In this document: positions 14,694 through 23,190 of the stretch, in pieces
Position numbering within the stretch: position 1 is the stretch's first letter
Layout of the letters: every line of letters starts with the position of its first letter
Assembly (NCBI GenBank): GCA_947462535.1
Contig: CANHPN010000028.1
Location: 1 to 32,370 of the forward strand
Source of the DNA: Akkermansiaceae bacterium
GTDB lineage: Bacteria; Verrucomicrobiota; Verrucomicrobiia; Verrucomicrobiales; Akkermansiaceae
Direction: 5' to 3'
Length of the DNA: 32,370 nucleotides
The notes under the pieces: generated by a model
Told to the model about the DNA's origin: nothing
Database searches by the model: none
What the model saw: only the letters and a program-made list of their open reading frames with translations
Translations under genes and position numbers: made by a program

Positions 14694-15260
14694 TTATTTC
14701 CAATTCACGGCGACCTCGGCGATGCGGCCGCTTTTGTCGTCGTATTTGAGGAGTCCGTGCTCGAGGGCGTATTCGTGGACGCATTTGGTGACCTTCACAT
14801 CGAAGGCGCAGTATTCGGCGATTTTCTTGAGCGGCGCGAACTCGCCGGATTTCTTGTGTTCCTGCCACCAGCGCAGCGCGTCGAGGCCGTCGGCGGTCTT
14901 GCCGGTGCCGAGCGAGGCGGAGGCCACGGAGTCGAGTTTGAGTCGGAAACCGACGATTTTTTCAAGCTCGAGCATCATGTCGAGGTTGATCGTTTGCTCG
15001 GCGAGCGTGTGGAAAACGTAAGGCTGGAGGACCGGATAATCGAACTGCAAGTGGTTCCAGCCGACGACGAGATCGGCGCGGACCAGTTCCTCGCCGAGCT
15101 TTTCCATCTCGTTTTCCGCGTAAATCTCGTAAGTCCCGCGGGCGGTGCTGTAGGTCACGCCGACGGAAACCTGCATCTTGTCCTTGTGCATCGAGCCGCC
15201 GACGTCGCCGAAGCTGCGCTGGGTTTCCAAGTCGAAATAAACGATGTTTTTGCCGGCCAC
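14694..15260 (-). CDS. DEDD-type 3'-5' exonuclease-like protein (RNase H fold)
   Basis: A 188-residue protein with all three Exo motifs of the DnaQ/RNase H-like superfamily: IVYFDLETQ (Asp10, Glu12), VVGWNHLQFDYPVL (Asn69, Asp74) and YCAFDVKVTKCVHEYAL (Tyr150, Asp154). The YxxxD pattern places it in the DEDDy-like, YprB/PolB-exonuclease-like group. Substrates could be DNA or RNA ends. The frame is open further upstream, but GTG at 15258-15260 (VAGKNIVYFDLE) matches the usual start just before ExoI. It is the last gene of the minus-strand sigma-factor group, 76 bp after the condensation-domain gene. Confidence 0.8.
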   Translation of the reverse strand: MAGKNIVYFDLETQRSFGDVGGSMHKDKMQVSVGVTYSTARGTYEIYAENEMEKLGEELVRADLVVGWNHLQFDYPVLQPYVFHTLAEQTINLDMMLELEKIVGFRLKLDSVASASLGTGKTADGLDALRWWQEHKKSGEFAPLKKIAEYCAFDVKVTKCVHEYALEHGLLKYDDKSGRIAEVAVNWK

Positions 15261-15336
15261 GCGCGTTTCTAGTCGAGAGCGCGGGCACCCGGCAAGTGTG
15301 ATGGCGAACTTCGCCGGATTTGAGCGGGACCGCCCC

Positions 15337-16464
15337 TCACAACCGCTCCAACACGCGGACCCAGTCGCGCAGGAGAGCGTGCCGTCCGGGGCCTTCCACC
15401 TCCAGCCGCAAGTCTGGCAGGACATACGCGGTGGCCATCAAAGTCTCGCCTTTGGGCTCGTGAAGCACCAGCGCCTCTACGAAATCCCCGCCCGCCAAAT
15501 AGCGCAGCGTGCCGCGTTCAATCATGATCACGCTGCTAGAAGGCCCGTTTGTGTCAGGGAAAACTCCGGGCGCGAAATCCTCCGGCGACACCGACTCGAT
15601 GGCCCGCAGCGCCAGCAGGCGGGCGCGGAATTCCCGCAGGCTCCGCGCCACGTCAGCGCCGGCCCGGGGGATCGGCACGGGCAGCGTATTCATGGTAAAT
15701 CCCGCGGTCCCCGGCTGCGGCGCGCCCGCGCGCAGCTGCTCGACGACTACCGCGTCGGCCCCGGAAATTTCCATCAGCGCCTGGCCCCAAGCCCAGACGA
15801 GAATAGTCGCGGCGGTCCCCTCCATCGACTCCAAGCGCCGCGCGAAATCATTTCCCATGAAACGCACCGCAGGCCCCGCAGCTTCATCGGGAAAACTCAT
15901 TTCTATCGGACGCACCCCGCCATCCCGGAAGATCCGCTCCGCCAGCGCCAGCGATTCCGCCGTGGGCGCGCGCCACTCGGCGACGGCCAGCGGCTCGGGA
16001 TTTCCACCCGCGAGCCGTTCCAGGAAATTCCGCAACACCCGCGCAAGCGACCTGCCGTCTAGCAGCGCGTGGTGGAAGGTCCAGATGAACCGCCCATCGT
16101 CCGGCCAATACACCGCCCGCCACGGCACCTCGTGCGGTGCAAGCAGCGGGCGTGCGCGGTCCGCCTGCCGCCAGTTTTCCCATGAGGCCGGCAGAGGTTC
16201 ATGCTGGTTCAAAAAACTCCGCAGAGTCACGAATTCCCTGCCCGCTGCATGTCCGTTAGCCGTCACGAACGCGACCCGCAGCGCCTCGGTGGCTGCGATG
16301 GTTTCCTCCCATGCCGCAGCCACGCGCCCGCGCACCCGCGCGCACGCGAAGAGGATTTCCACCTGCTCCACATGATGCCCGGCGTCGGGCTCAGCGAGCG
16401 AATCCCGCAACATCACCCGCTGCAAAGGTGCCAGAAGAGGCGATGGATCAGGATGGAGGCTCAT
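15337..16464 (-). CDS. Stand-alone condensation-domain protein (NRPS C-domain/acyltransferase fold)
   Basis: A 375-residue protein formed by one chloramphenicol-acetyltransferase-like condensation fold. The active-site motif HHxxxDG is intact as WTFHHALLDGRSL (His131, His132, Asp136, Gly137). An opening LAPLQRVMLRDSL resembles the C1 motif, and GFTMNTLPVPIP resembles the C5 motif near the solvent channel. No adenylation or carrier domain is encoded nearby, so it is not part of a local NRPS. It may join an acyl or aminoacyl group to an unknown acceptor, as in free-standing C-domains or PapA-like acyltransferases. It lies 15 bp after the anti-sigma-like gene on the same strand. ATG at 16464 is preferred to the upstream TTG. 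Confidence 0.7.
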   Translation of the reverse strand: MSLHPDPSPLLAPLQRVMLRDSLAEPDAGHHVEQVEILFACARVRGRVAAAWEETIAATEALRVAFVTANGHAAGREFVTLRSFLNQHEPLPASWENWRQADRARPLLAPHEVPWRAVYWPDDGRFIWTFHHALLDGRSLARVLRNFLERLAGGNPEPLAVAEWRAPTAESLALAERIFRDGGVRPIEMSFPDEAAGPAVRFMGNDFARRLESMEGTAATILVWAWGQALMEISGADAVVVEQLRAGAPQPGTAGFTMNTLPVPIPRAGADVARSLREFRARLLALRAIESVSPEDFAPGVFPDTNGPSSSVIMIERGTLRYLAGGDFVEALVLHEPKGETLMATAYVLPDLRLEVEGPGRHALLRDWVRVLERL

Positions 16465-16479
16465 TTCCAACGGCGAGCT

Positions 16480-17367
16480 TCAGAACAGTGCCGTCAGCTT
16501 GCCGACTTCCGTGTGGCTCATCAGCAGGAACACGTTTTCCCCCTCCTGCCAGCGCGCGGTCGCCCAGTTTCCGCATTGGGAAAAAGCGGGGCGCTCGATG
16601 TCGGGAAGCTCGCCGCTCACGTCCTCGCGGCGGAAAATCACCACGTGGACGACTCCGGCTTCGCGCTCGTCGAAGCAAATGAGCGAACCGCGTTTGCCGT
16701 CGATCACCAGCTCCCGGCAGCCGATTCCCTTCACGTTCTGAAGCCCGGGCGGCAGGCAGCAGAAGCAAGGCAATTTGCGCTCCTGCAAATTTTGAACCAG
16801 CAACCGGTGATCCTCGCGCTTCTCGTCCAGGTCAAACAAGGGCGATTCAAAGGTCCGGATGAAACCCGCCTGAACCGCTTCGATCGGGACGCTTGAGGTT
16901 TTCACCACCGCCGTCGGGCTGGCAGGGCGGGTGATGAAAAACGCCAGCGCGATACCCGCCGCAGCTGCTAACGGAATAGCCGCGCGCCGGAAAACCGAAA
17001 TCCTAACATGATCGCGGCTTCCCGTCCGTTCCATCGCGGCGATCACCTCGTCGCGCAGCGCGGCGGGCGGCTGGATCGAGGCCAGCGTGCCGATCCAGGC
17101 CGCGTCGTTCAGGTCCTGCGCCTGCGGGAAATCCCCGCGCTCGCCGGCCAGACAGGCGAAAATATCCTCACGCAAATGACCTGGTAGATTCACCGAGCCC
17201 AGCGCGATTGCGAATTCCGCATCGAAGGCCCGCTCGCTCGCCAGCCACTCGCCCAGCTCGCGGTTCTCCAGTGCCAGCTTGAGCGCCTCCGCGAAATCAG
17301 GATCGCCCGCGTCCGCGCCGTCCGGCCGGAAGCTCCGCAGGACGAATCGTGCCTGTTCCTTATCCAT
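16480..17367 (-). CDS. Probable membrane-spanning anti-sigma factor
   Basis: A 295-residue protein overlapping the ECF sigma gene by 8 bp, the usual position for its anti-sigma factor. The N-terminal 130 residues are cytoplasmic-type and helical, with PGHLREDIFACLAGE and QPPAALRDEVIAAMERTG segments repeated in style. One membrane helix follows (AAIPLAAAAGIALAFFITR, about 129-147). The C-terminal 145 residues would be periplasmic, with CFCCLPPG, SLICFDEREAGVVHVVIFRRED and a closing EGENVFLLMSHTEVGKL. There is no HxxxCxxC zinc-binding motif at the N-terminus, so it is not a typical ZAS protein. Role inferred from position and topology. Confidence 0.7.
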   Translation of the reverse strand: MDKEQARFVLRSFRPDGADAGDPDFAEALKLALENRELGEWLASERAFDAEFAIALGSVNLPGHLREDIFACLAGERGDFPQAQDLNDAAWIGTLASIQPPAALRDEVIAAMERTGSRDHVRISVFRRAAIPLAAAAGIALAFFITRPASPTAVVKTSSVPIEAVQAGFIRTFESPLFDLDEKREDHRLLVQNLQERKLPCFCCLPPGLQNVKGIGCRELVIDGKRGSLICFDEREAGVVHVVIFRREDVSGELPDIERPAFSQCGNWATARWQEGENVFLLMSHTEVGKLTALF

Positions 17368-17902
17368 GGCGGACTCCCTCCCGTTCCATTTGAAGAATGT
17401 TTCTCGGCGCGCTCGAAGGCTCGGCTTTCATCCGCTGCCTGAGCATTTCCTTGCCGCGTGAAAGCCGCGACATCACCGTGCCGATCGGGATATCCAAAAT
17501 CTCGGCGATCTCCTTGTAGCTGTGCTGTTGCAGATAGAAAAGCGCCAGCGGCGCGCGGTAGAATTCATCCAGCGCGCCTAGCAGATCCATCGCCCGCTGC
17601 CCGTCCATCTGGCGCTCCGCGTCCTGTTCCGGGGCGACCAGCGCCTCCGCCTTTTCCTCGTCCAGCGGCTCGTCGGAAAATTTCGCCGCCCGCCTGCGCT
17701 GGTTGAGAAATTCCCGATGCAAGGTGGTGAAAAGCCACGTCTTCGCCTTCGAGCGGTCGCGCAGTTGGCTGTTCTTCGCGGCCCAGATGGAAAACGTCTC
17801 CTGCACCAAATCCGACGCCCGGTCCACGTCACGCGTCAGCGACATCCCGAAGCGGAACAACGCTTGGTAATGGGCATCGACTAACTCTGCGAACTCACTC
17901 AT
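17360..17902 (-). CDS. ECF-type RNA polymerase sigma factor
   Basis: A 180-residue sigma-70 family factor with only regions 2 and 4. Region 2: YQALFRFGMSLTRDVDRASDLVQETFSIWAAK, then KTWLFTTLHREFLNQRRR. Region 4: LLGALDEFYRAPLALFYLQQHSYKEIAEILDIPIGTVMSRLSRGKEMLRQRM with the helix-turn-helix. It begins the minus-strand group and overlaps the anti-sigma-like gene. ECF factors of this kind respond to envelope or extracytoplasmic signals. A tract of nine C residues lies about 45 bp upstream of the ATG; no autoregulated promoter motif could be defined. Confidence 0.9.
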   Translation of the reverse strand: MSEFAELVDAHYQALFRFGMSLTRDVDRASDLVQETFSIWAAKNSQLRDRSKAKTWLFTTLHREFLNQRRRAAKFSDEPLDEEKAEALVAPEQDAERQMDGQRAMDLLGALDEFYRAPLALFYLQQHSYKEIAEILDIPIGTVMSRLSRGKEMLRQRMKAEPSSAPRNILQMEREGVRHG

Positions 17903-17948
17903 CGGCAGCCATGGGAGTGTTGGAAATCGATTTCTATTCCGAAAAATT

Positions 17949-17957
17949 CCCCCCCCC
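17949..17957 (+). repeat. C9 homopolymer between rsfS and the sigma-factor gene
   Basis: Nine consecutive C residues in the 72-bp gap between two minus-strand genes, in the upstream region of the ECF sigma gene. Such tracts slip during replication and are also prone to sequencing error. It lies about 46 bp ahead of the sigma start codon. Confidence 0.8.
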
Positions 17958-17974
17958 GAAGGACACCCGCGAGA

Positions 17975-18340
17975 TCAGTTTTTGTCCGCCGCCTGCCACT
18001 CCACTTCCTTCGCGTCCTTCCACAGATCTTCCAAGCCGTAGTATTCGCGCAGCTCGTCGCTCATCACGTGGACCATCACGTCGATGTAATCGAGGACCAC
18101 CCACTTGGTGTCGGCCTTGCCCTCGGTCATCGTCGGCTTGACGCCGTAAACCTCTTCCACCTTGCCGGCCACGTCGCGCAAAATCGCCCGCAACTGGGGC
18201 ATCGACGAGCCCGAGCACACCACCATGTAGTCCGTCAGGTTCGAAACCCCGCGCATGTCCCACACGCGGATGTTTTCCGCCTTCACTTCATCGGCCGCCT
18301 TCGCGCAAGCCAGAGCCAGTTCTTCACCTTGTATCGCCAT
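17975..18340 (-). CDS. rsfS: Ribosome silencing factor RsfS
   Basis: A 121-residue protein that binds ribosomal protein L14 and blocks subunit joining when nutrients are short. Family sequence features are visible from N to C: ACAKAADEVKAENIRVWDMRGVSNLTDYMVVCSG, SMPQLRAILRDVAGKVEE, and the conserved end WVVLDYIDVMVHVMSDELREYYGLEDLWKDA. The length is typical. GAGGGG five bases before the ATG is one of the few strong Shine-Dalgarno sequences in the window. It stands upstream of the sigma-factor group on the same strand with a 72-bp gap, so linkage to it is uncertain. Confidence 0.95.
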   Translation of the reverse strand: MAIQGEELALACAKAADEVKAENIRVWDMRGVSNLTDYMVVCSGSSMPQLRAILRDVAGKVEEVYGVKPTMTEGKADTKWVVLDYIDVMVHVMSDELREYYGLEDLWKDAKEVEWQAADKN

Positions 18341-18474
18341 AAATTCCCCTCGGGGAGCGGCAAGCTAATCCAAGTCTCCCGCTCACACCAACCCAAAATT
18401 CCACCGCCCGAACGGCGGATTGGGCCGATGAGCCGGGTATTGACGCCCCGCGACCGGTTCTCCACGTTCCGCAG

Positions 18475-18981
18475 ATGCACACAGCGCCAGTCGTCGGAAT
18501 TATCATGGGTAGCACATCGGATTGGCCGACGATGGAGCACGCCGCCCGCACCTTGCGCGACTTCGGCGTGGCTTGGGAAGCCGAGGTCGTGAGCGCCCAC
18601 CGGACGCCGGACAAGCTGGTTTCCTACGCGACGGAGGCGCGGGGCAGGGGACTGAAATGCATCATCGCCGGGGCTGGCGGCGCGGCGCATTTGCCTGGAA
18701 TGACCGCTGCCATCACCGACATCCCGGTGCTCGGCGTGCCCGTGGAATCCAAGGCGCTGCAAGGCGTGGACTCGCTGCTTTCCATCGTCCAAATGCCCGC
18801 CGGCATCCCGACCGCCACCTTCGCCATCGGCAAGGCGGGCGCGACGAACGCCGCGCTTTTCGCCGTGGCCATGCTCGCTAACAACGACGCCGGACTCGCC
18901 GAAAAACTCGCCGATTTCCGCAAAAACCAGACCGCCGCCGTGAAATCGGCCGCGCTGCCTCCTCTCGATCCCATTGACTGA
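18475..18981 (+). CDS. purE: N5-carboxyaminoimidazole ribonucleotide mutase
   Basis: A 168-residue class I PurE that moves the carboxyl group of N5-CAIR to give CAIR in purine synthesis. The signature loops are complete: [49 protein letters not shown], and [32 protein letters not shown]. It is followed 4 bp later by purK, its pathway partner, which confirms the class I (mutase) rather than class II (carboxylase) type. Confidence 0.96.
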   Translation: MHTAPVVGIIMGSTSDWPTMEHAARTLRDFGVAWEAEVVSAHRTPDKLVSYATEARGRGLKCIIAGAGGAAHLPGMTAAITDIPVLGVPVESKALQGVDSLLSIVQMPAGIPTATFAIGKAGATNAALFAVAMLANNDAGLAEKLADFRKNQTAAVKSAALPPLDPID

Positions 18982-18985
18982 TTTC

Positions 18986-20137
18986 ATGTCTTCCTCCCTT
19001 CCCATTCACGCGCCGCATTGTGTCGTCGGCGTCATCGGTGGTGGCCAGCTCGGCCGCATGATCGCCCTCGCCGCCCGCCAGATGGGAGTGCGCACGGTCA
19101 TCTGGACCGGCGGACTCGAGGCTCCCGCCGTCGAGTGCGCGGACGAGGTCATCGACAAACCGTTCGACGATTCGCTGGCACTCAAGGATTTCTGCAGCCG
19201 CGTCACGGTGGCGACCGTGGAGTTTGAAAACATTCCCCGCGAGACTCTGGAGACCGTCGCGAAATGCACCGGGCTGTATCCATCGCCATACGCCATCTGC
19301 ATCTGCCAGAACCGCGAGCGGGAGAAAAATTTCCTGCGGGAAAACAACATCCCGCACACCTGGTTCGCCGTGATTTCCAGCGCCGCCGATCTCGCCGCCG
19401 CGATGAAGGAACTCAACGGTCCGGGCGTCCTCAAGACCGCGGATTTCGGCTACGACGGCAAGGGTCAGGTCAAACTGGAAGGCGACGAGGATCCGGAAAA
19501 AATCTGGGCCGCCTTCGAAGCCCCGCGCGCCGTGTTGGAAGCGTGGGTGCCATTTGAAAAGGAACTTTCCGTGATGGCCGCGCGCGGTGCGGACGGCGTC
19601 ACCGTGACTTACGACCCGGCGGAAAACCGCCATCGCCACCACATCCTGGACGTCTCCATCGTCCCGGCCCGCGTCTCGCCCGCGGTGGCCTTGGAGGCGG
19701 CGGCCATCGCCCGCCGGGTGGCAGAGGCGCTGGATTATCGCGGCATTCTGGGAGTCGAATTTTTCCTGAAATCCGACGGCTCGCTGCTCGTCAACGAGAT
19801 CGCCCCGCGCCCGCACAACTCCGGCCACCACACGCTCGACGCCTGTGTCACCTCGCAGTTCGCCCAACAGCTCCGCGCCGTCATCGGTTTACCGTTAGGT
19901 TCCACCCGCCTGCTCACGCCGGTGGTGATGCTCAATTTGCTAGGTGATATGTGGCAGGACGAAACCACGCCGCCCGACTGGCTGCCCCTGTTCGAGGACG
20001 GCGAGGCGCATCTCCACCTTTACGGCAAACGCCACGCCCGCGGCCGCAGGAAAATGGGCCACGCCAATTTCATCGGAGCGACCACCGAGTCCAACCTCGC
20101 CCGCGCCAAAGCGCTCAAAGCACTTTGGCTCGCCTGA
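18986..20137 (+). CDS. purK: N5-carboxyaminoimidazole ribonucleotide synthase
   Basis: A 383-residue ATP-grasp enzyme that carboxylates AIR with ATP and bicarbonate, feeding PurE. VVGVIGGGQLGRMIALAARQMG is the N-terminal pre-ATP-grasp motif; TVEFENIPRETLETV, GPGVLKTADFGYDGKGQVKL, LEAWVPFEKELSVMAARG and LVNEIAPRPHNSGHHTLDA are the ATP-grasp and substrate blocks. The frame reaches back to a TTG at 18974, overlapping purE, but ATG at 18986 (MSSSLPIHAP) is the natural start. No Shine-Dalgarno precedes it. Confidence 0.96.
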   Translation: MSSSLPIHAPHCVVGVIGGGQLGRMIALAARQMGVRTVIWTGGLEAPAVECADEVIDKPFDDSLALKDFCSRVTVATVEFENIPRETLETVAKCTGLYPSPYAICICQNREREKNFLRENNIPHTWFAVISSAADLAAAMKELNGPGVLKTADFGYDGKGQVKLEGDEDPEKIWAAFEAPRAVLEAWVPFEKELSVMAARGADGVTVTYDPAENRHRHHILDVSIVPARVSPAVALEAAAIARRVAEALDYRGILGVEFFLKSDGSLLVNEIAPRPHNSGHHTLDACVTSQFAQQLRAVIGLPLGSTRLLTPVVMLNLLGDMWQDETTPPDWLPLFEDGEAHLHLYGKRHARGRRKMGHANFIGATTESNLARAKALKALWLA

Positions 20138-20173
20138 CCCAGGCGCGCCGGGCTTGACGCCGGGCGGTCATGC

Positions 20174-22891
20174 TTGAATCTGCACGCCTTGCCGCCTTCA
20201 ACTGACATTTCATCGTTTCTCGGGGATTCCCGGTGGAAGGACCGCTTTGACGACGAGGTCCTCGCCGCCGCGAATTCGCTTGTTAGCAAGGTGAGGGACC
20301 TGCGGACCGAGGAAACCGCGCCGGGATCGGTGAGCCTGCTAGGCGTGGTATCCAAGGACGAGGCGGAGGTGAATCTCTGGCAGTCCGGCGGCGGCTGGGA
20401 GTTCGAAACCTTCTGCTCGTGCGACATCGGAAATTTCTGCCACCACGCGGCGGCGCTCCTCACCAAGGCAGCGAAGGAGCGCGATCCGTCCCGGCTGCAA
20501 GGCCGCGGCATCGCCGGAGCGGTCGCCGCCGCGCTGCCGAGCGCGCGAGAACTGATGCACGACCCGCCGCCGGATTTGCCGCGGCTGCGGATGGAAGCGC
20601 GCTTCGAGCTGCGGGTGAACCGCGAGCCGGTGGACAAGGCGACGCGGCTCTTGCTCCAATCGCTCGGCCAGCCGAACGTGGACTTCTGGGTTTCCGCCGA
20701 GGCGTCGGTGGTTTATGGTCCGCACCGCAGTTCGCTGCGCTCCAGCGCGCCGGAGTGGGTCAGCTCGATCACGCACGAAGGCCAGGCCGCGATCCTCCAG
20801 CACGACGCCGCCGCGGAAAACGCTGCCACCCAGCAGCTCCGCGACACCGGGCTTTCCTCGCTCCAATCGAACTCGGCGTGGAAATTCCTACTCAACCTGA
20901 AATCCCGCGAGACCAATCAGTCGAAAGGGCCGGACCGCTGGTTTCCCGATCCCGGCCGCGTCCCGACCGACGCGTTCTGGCACCAGTTCCGCGGGGAAAT
21001 GGTCGCGAAGTTAGAAAGTCTCGGCTGGCTCGTCACCGTGTCGGACAACGTCGGCCACCGCGTCCACGAAGCCGATCCGGTGAATTGGCAGAGCTCGCTC
21101 GATCCCGGCGACGGCGGCTGGTTCAGCCTGTCGGTCGGCTTCGATGTCGGCGGGCAGCGTTATGACCTGCTGCCGATCCTCGCAGGTTTGCTAGAAAATG
21201 ATTTCCTCGAGGAAACCCTCGACCGCCCGGACAACGGCCACATTTACGCGCCGCTGCCGGACGGCGACGCGTTGAAGCTCCCGATCGGCCGCGTGCGGAA
21301 AATCCTCAACCACCTGTCCGCGCTGATCGACCCGAAATTCCCCGACAGGGCGCGGCTCCACGCGCTCGACGCCGCCTCGCTCGCCGGTCTGGACGGACTC
21401 GGCATCGACACCCCGCCGCAACTCGCCGAGCTCGCGGCGAAGCTCAAGGACTTCTCCGGCATCGAGCCGGTGCCGACCGCGACCGGCCTGCAGGCGACCC
21501 TCCGCGACTATCAGCTCGCCGGTTTCCACTGGATGCAGTTCCTCGCCCGCCACGGGCTGCATGGGATTCTGGCCGATGACATGGGCCTCGGGAAAACCCT
21601 CCAGACGCTCGCCCACATCCTCACCGAGAAACAATCCGGCCATTCGCGCGGCTTGCCGACGCTGGTCATCGCGCCCACCTCCGTCGTCCCGAACTGGCGG
21701 GCGGAAGCGCTCAAGTTCACGCCGGACCTGCGCGTGCTCGTGCTCAACGGACCGGAGCGGAAGAAATACTTCCGCTCCATCCCGCACGCCGACGTCGTTC
21801 TAACGTCGTTCGCACTGCTCCAGCGCGACATCGACAAACTCGCGACCGTCCCCTTCCACATGATCGTCCTCGACGAGGCGCAGTACATCAAGAACCCGCG
21901 CTCGAAGATGGCGCAGGCGGCTTGCAAGCTGGATGCAAGGAACCGGCTCTGCCTATCAGGCACGCCGATCGAGAACCACCTCGGCGAGTTGTGGAGCCTG
22001 ATGAATTTCCTCGTCCCCGGCTTCCTCGGCACCGAAGACGCGTTCAACAAACGCTTCCGCACGCCCATCGAAAAGGACGGCGACATGGAACGCAACGCGG
22101 TTTTGAAATCGCGAGTCGCGCCGCTGATCCTGCGCCGCACCAAGGACCAGGTCGCCAAGGAACTCCCGCCGAAAACCGAGCTCGTCCACCTCATCGAGCT
22201 CAACACCGGCCAGAAAGACCTCTACGAAACCGTGCGGGCCACCATGAACAAGCGCGTCCGCGAAGCCATCGCCGCGCGCGGCATCGAGCAGTCTCAGATC
22301 GTCTTCCTCGACGCGCTGCTCAAGCTCCGCCAGATCTGTTGCCACCCGAAGCTGCTGCCGGAAGATTACTCGAACGACGTGGTGGAATCCGCGAAGCTCG
22401 ATTTCCTCACCGAGCTGCTCGCCGTGCTGATCGAGGAAGGCCGGCGTATCCTGTTATTCTCGCAGTTCACCACCATGCTCGCGCTGATCGAGGCGCATCT
22501 GGTGAAGGAGAAAATCCCGTATTTGAAACTCACCGGAGCCTCGAAAGACCGCGGCCAGCTGGTCGAGGATTTCCAGAACGGCAAAGCCCCGGTCTTCCTC
22601 ATCTCGCTCAAGGCCGGCGGCACCGGCCTCAACCTGACCGCCGCCGACACCGTCATCCACTACGATCCGTGGTGGAACCCCGCCGCCGAGGCGCAGGCCA
22701 CCGACCGCGCCTACCGCATCGGCCAGAACAACCCGGTCTTCGTCCACAAGCTGCTCTGCCAGGACACCGTCGAGGAGCGCATCCACAAGCTCCAGCAGGA
22801 AAAAGGCAAACTTGCCGCCGGCATCCTGGCGGACGCGGACATCTCCCGCCGCCTCGACGCCGCGACCGTGCGGGCACTGTTGAATCCCTGA
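20174..22891 (+). CDS. SNF2-family helicase with N-terminal SWIM zinc finger
   Basis: A protein of up to 905 residues. A SWIM finger, CSCDIGNFCHH (Cys81, Cys83, Cys89, His91), lies near the N-terminus, followed by a long variable region. The SNF2 ATPase begins near 445: LRDYQLAGFHWMQFLA, GILADDMGLGKTLQTLAHIL (Walker A, about 464-475), VLDEAQYIKNP (DEAQ box near 566), LCLSGTPIENHLGELWSLMNFL, and the second lobe with LFSQFTTMLALI, LISLKAGGTGLNLTAADTVIHYD and AYRIGQ. It would translocate on double-stranded DNA to remodel protein-DNA complexes; no target is indicated. The longest frame starts with TTG at 20174; TTG at 20189 is also possible, and no ATG fits. Confidence 0.92.
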   Translation: MNLHALPPSTDISSFLGDSRWKDRFDDEVLAAANSLVSKVRDLRTEETAPGSVSLLGVVSKDEAEVNLWQSGGGWEFETFCSCDIGNFCHHAAALLTKAAKERDPSRLQGRGIAGAVAAALPSARELMHDPPPDLPRLRMEARFELRVNREPVDKATRLLLQSLGQPNVDFWVSAEASVVYGPHRSSLRSSAPEWVSSITHEGQAAILQHDAAAENAATQQLRDTGLSSLQSNSAWKFLLNLKSRETNQSKGPDRWFPDPGRVPTDAFWHQFRGEMVAKLESLGWLVTVSDNVGHRVHEADPVNWQSSLDPGDGGWFSLSVGFDVGGQRYDLLPILAGLLENDFLEETLDRPDNGHIYAPLPDGDALKLPIGRVRKILNHLSALIDPKFPDRARLHALDAASLAGLDGLGIDTPPQLAELAAKLKDFSGIEPVPTATGLQATLRDYQLAGFHWMQFLARHGLHGILADDMGLGKTLQTLAHILTEKQSGHSRGLPTLVIAPTSVVPNWRAEALKFTPDLRVLVLNGPERKKYFRSIPHADVVLTSFALLQRDIDKLATVPFHMIVLDEAQYIKNPRSKMAQAACKLDARNRLCLSGTPIENHLGELWSLMNFLVPGFLGTEDAFNKRFRTPIEKDGDMERNAVLKSRVAPLILRRTKDQVAKELPPKTELVHLIELNTGQKDLYETVRATMNKRVREAIAARGIEQSQIVFLDALLKLRQICCHPKLLPEDYSNDVVESAKLDFLTELLAVLIEEGRRILLFSQFTTMLALIEAHLVKEKIPYLKLTGASKDRGQLVEDFQNGKAPVFLISLKAGGTGLNLTAADTVIHYDPWWNPAAEAQATDRAYRIGQNNPVFVHKLLCQDTVEERIHKLQQEKGKLAAGILADADISRRLDAATVRALLNP

Positions 22892-22902
22892 TTTTTCGGA
22901 CT

Positions 22903-22920
22903 GCGGGAACATGTTCCCGC
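22903..22920. repeat. Perfect 18-bp palindrome GCGGGAACATGTTCCCGC
   Basis: A perfect inverted repeat with no loop, 11 bp after the helicase stop codon. It could fold as a hairpin in RNA or ssDNA, bind a dimeric regulator, or be a REP-like unit. It is not followed by a T tract, so it is a poor intrinsic terminator. No second copy occurs in this window. Confidence 0.9.
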
Positions 22921-22931
22921 TTTCCCACTGG

Positions 22932-22943
22932 CCGACATGTCGG
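22932..22943. repeat. Perfect 12-bp palindrome CCGACATGTCGG
   Basis: A second perfect palindrome, 11 bp beyond the first and sharing its central ACATGT. A partly self-complementary CCATCCACACGGTGGTGG follows. The spacing and shared core suggest one compound element rather than chance. Confidence 0.9.
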
Positions 22944-22969
22944 AGCCATCCACACGGTGGTGGCTTGAA

Positions 22970-23099
22970 TCACGGCAGGGCCGCCAGCGCGGTCTGGGCG
23001 AGTTTGCGGGCCTTGGGCTGGTTGAATTTGGCGTTAGAGGCGGCGGTGAAATCGGCTTTGGCCTCGGCGGCGCGGCCGAGCGCGAGCCTTGAAGCTCGT
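22970..23099 (-). pseudogene. 3' remnant of a TPR-like protein gene
   Basis: On the minus strand a frame ends in a natural TGA (22970-22972) and reads ALGRAAEAKADFTAAS, then NAKFNQPKARKLAQTALAAL and a final Pro. The pattern (ALGR..EAKADF..A) resembles the last helices of a tetratricopeptide-repeat protein. Upstream the sequence loses the pattern within about 45 codons and no start or signal peptide is found. This is best read as the surviving tail of a deleted gene. The remaining bases to the L,D-transpeptidase start hold nothing else that I can identify. Confidence 0.5.
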
Positions 23100-23190
23100 C
23101 TCCTCGCGTTCGCCGCGCAAGAGGATGCGCAAGAGGATTGCAATCCCGGGAAATCTGTCCTAATTCCGTCGCGCTAGACGCCTTCTGCTC

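Noticed and set aside
20154-20179. TTGACG plus TTGAAT as a promoter for the helicase gene
   Set aside because: The spacing is poor and the putative -10 would overlap the chosen start codon.
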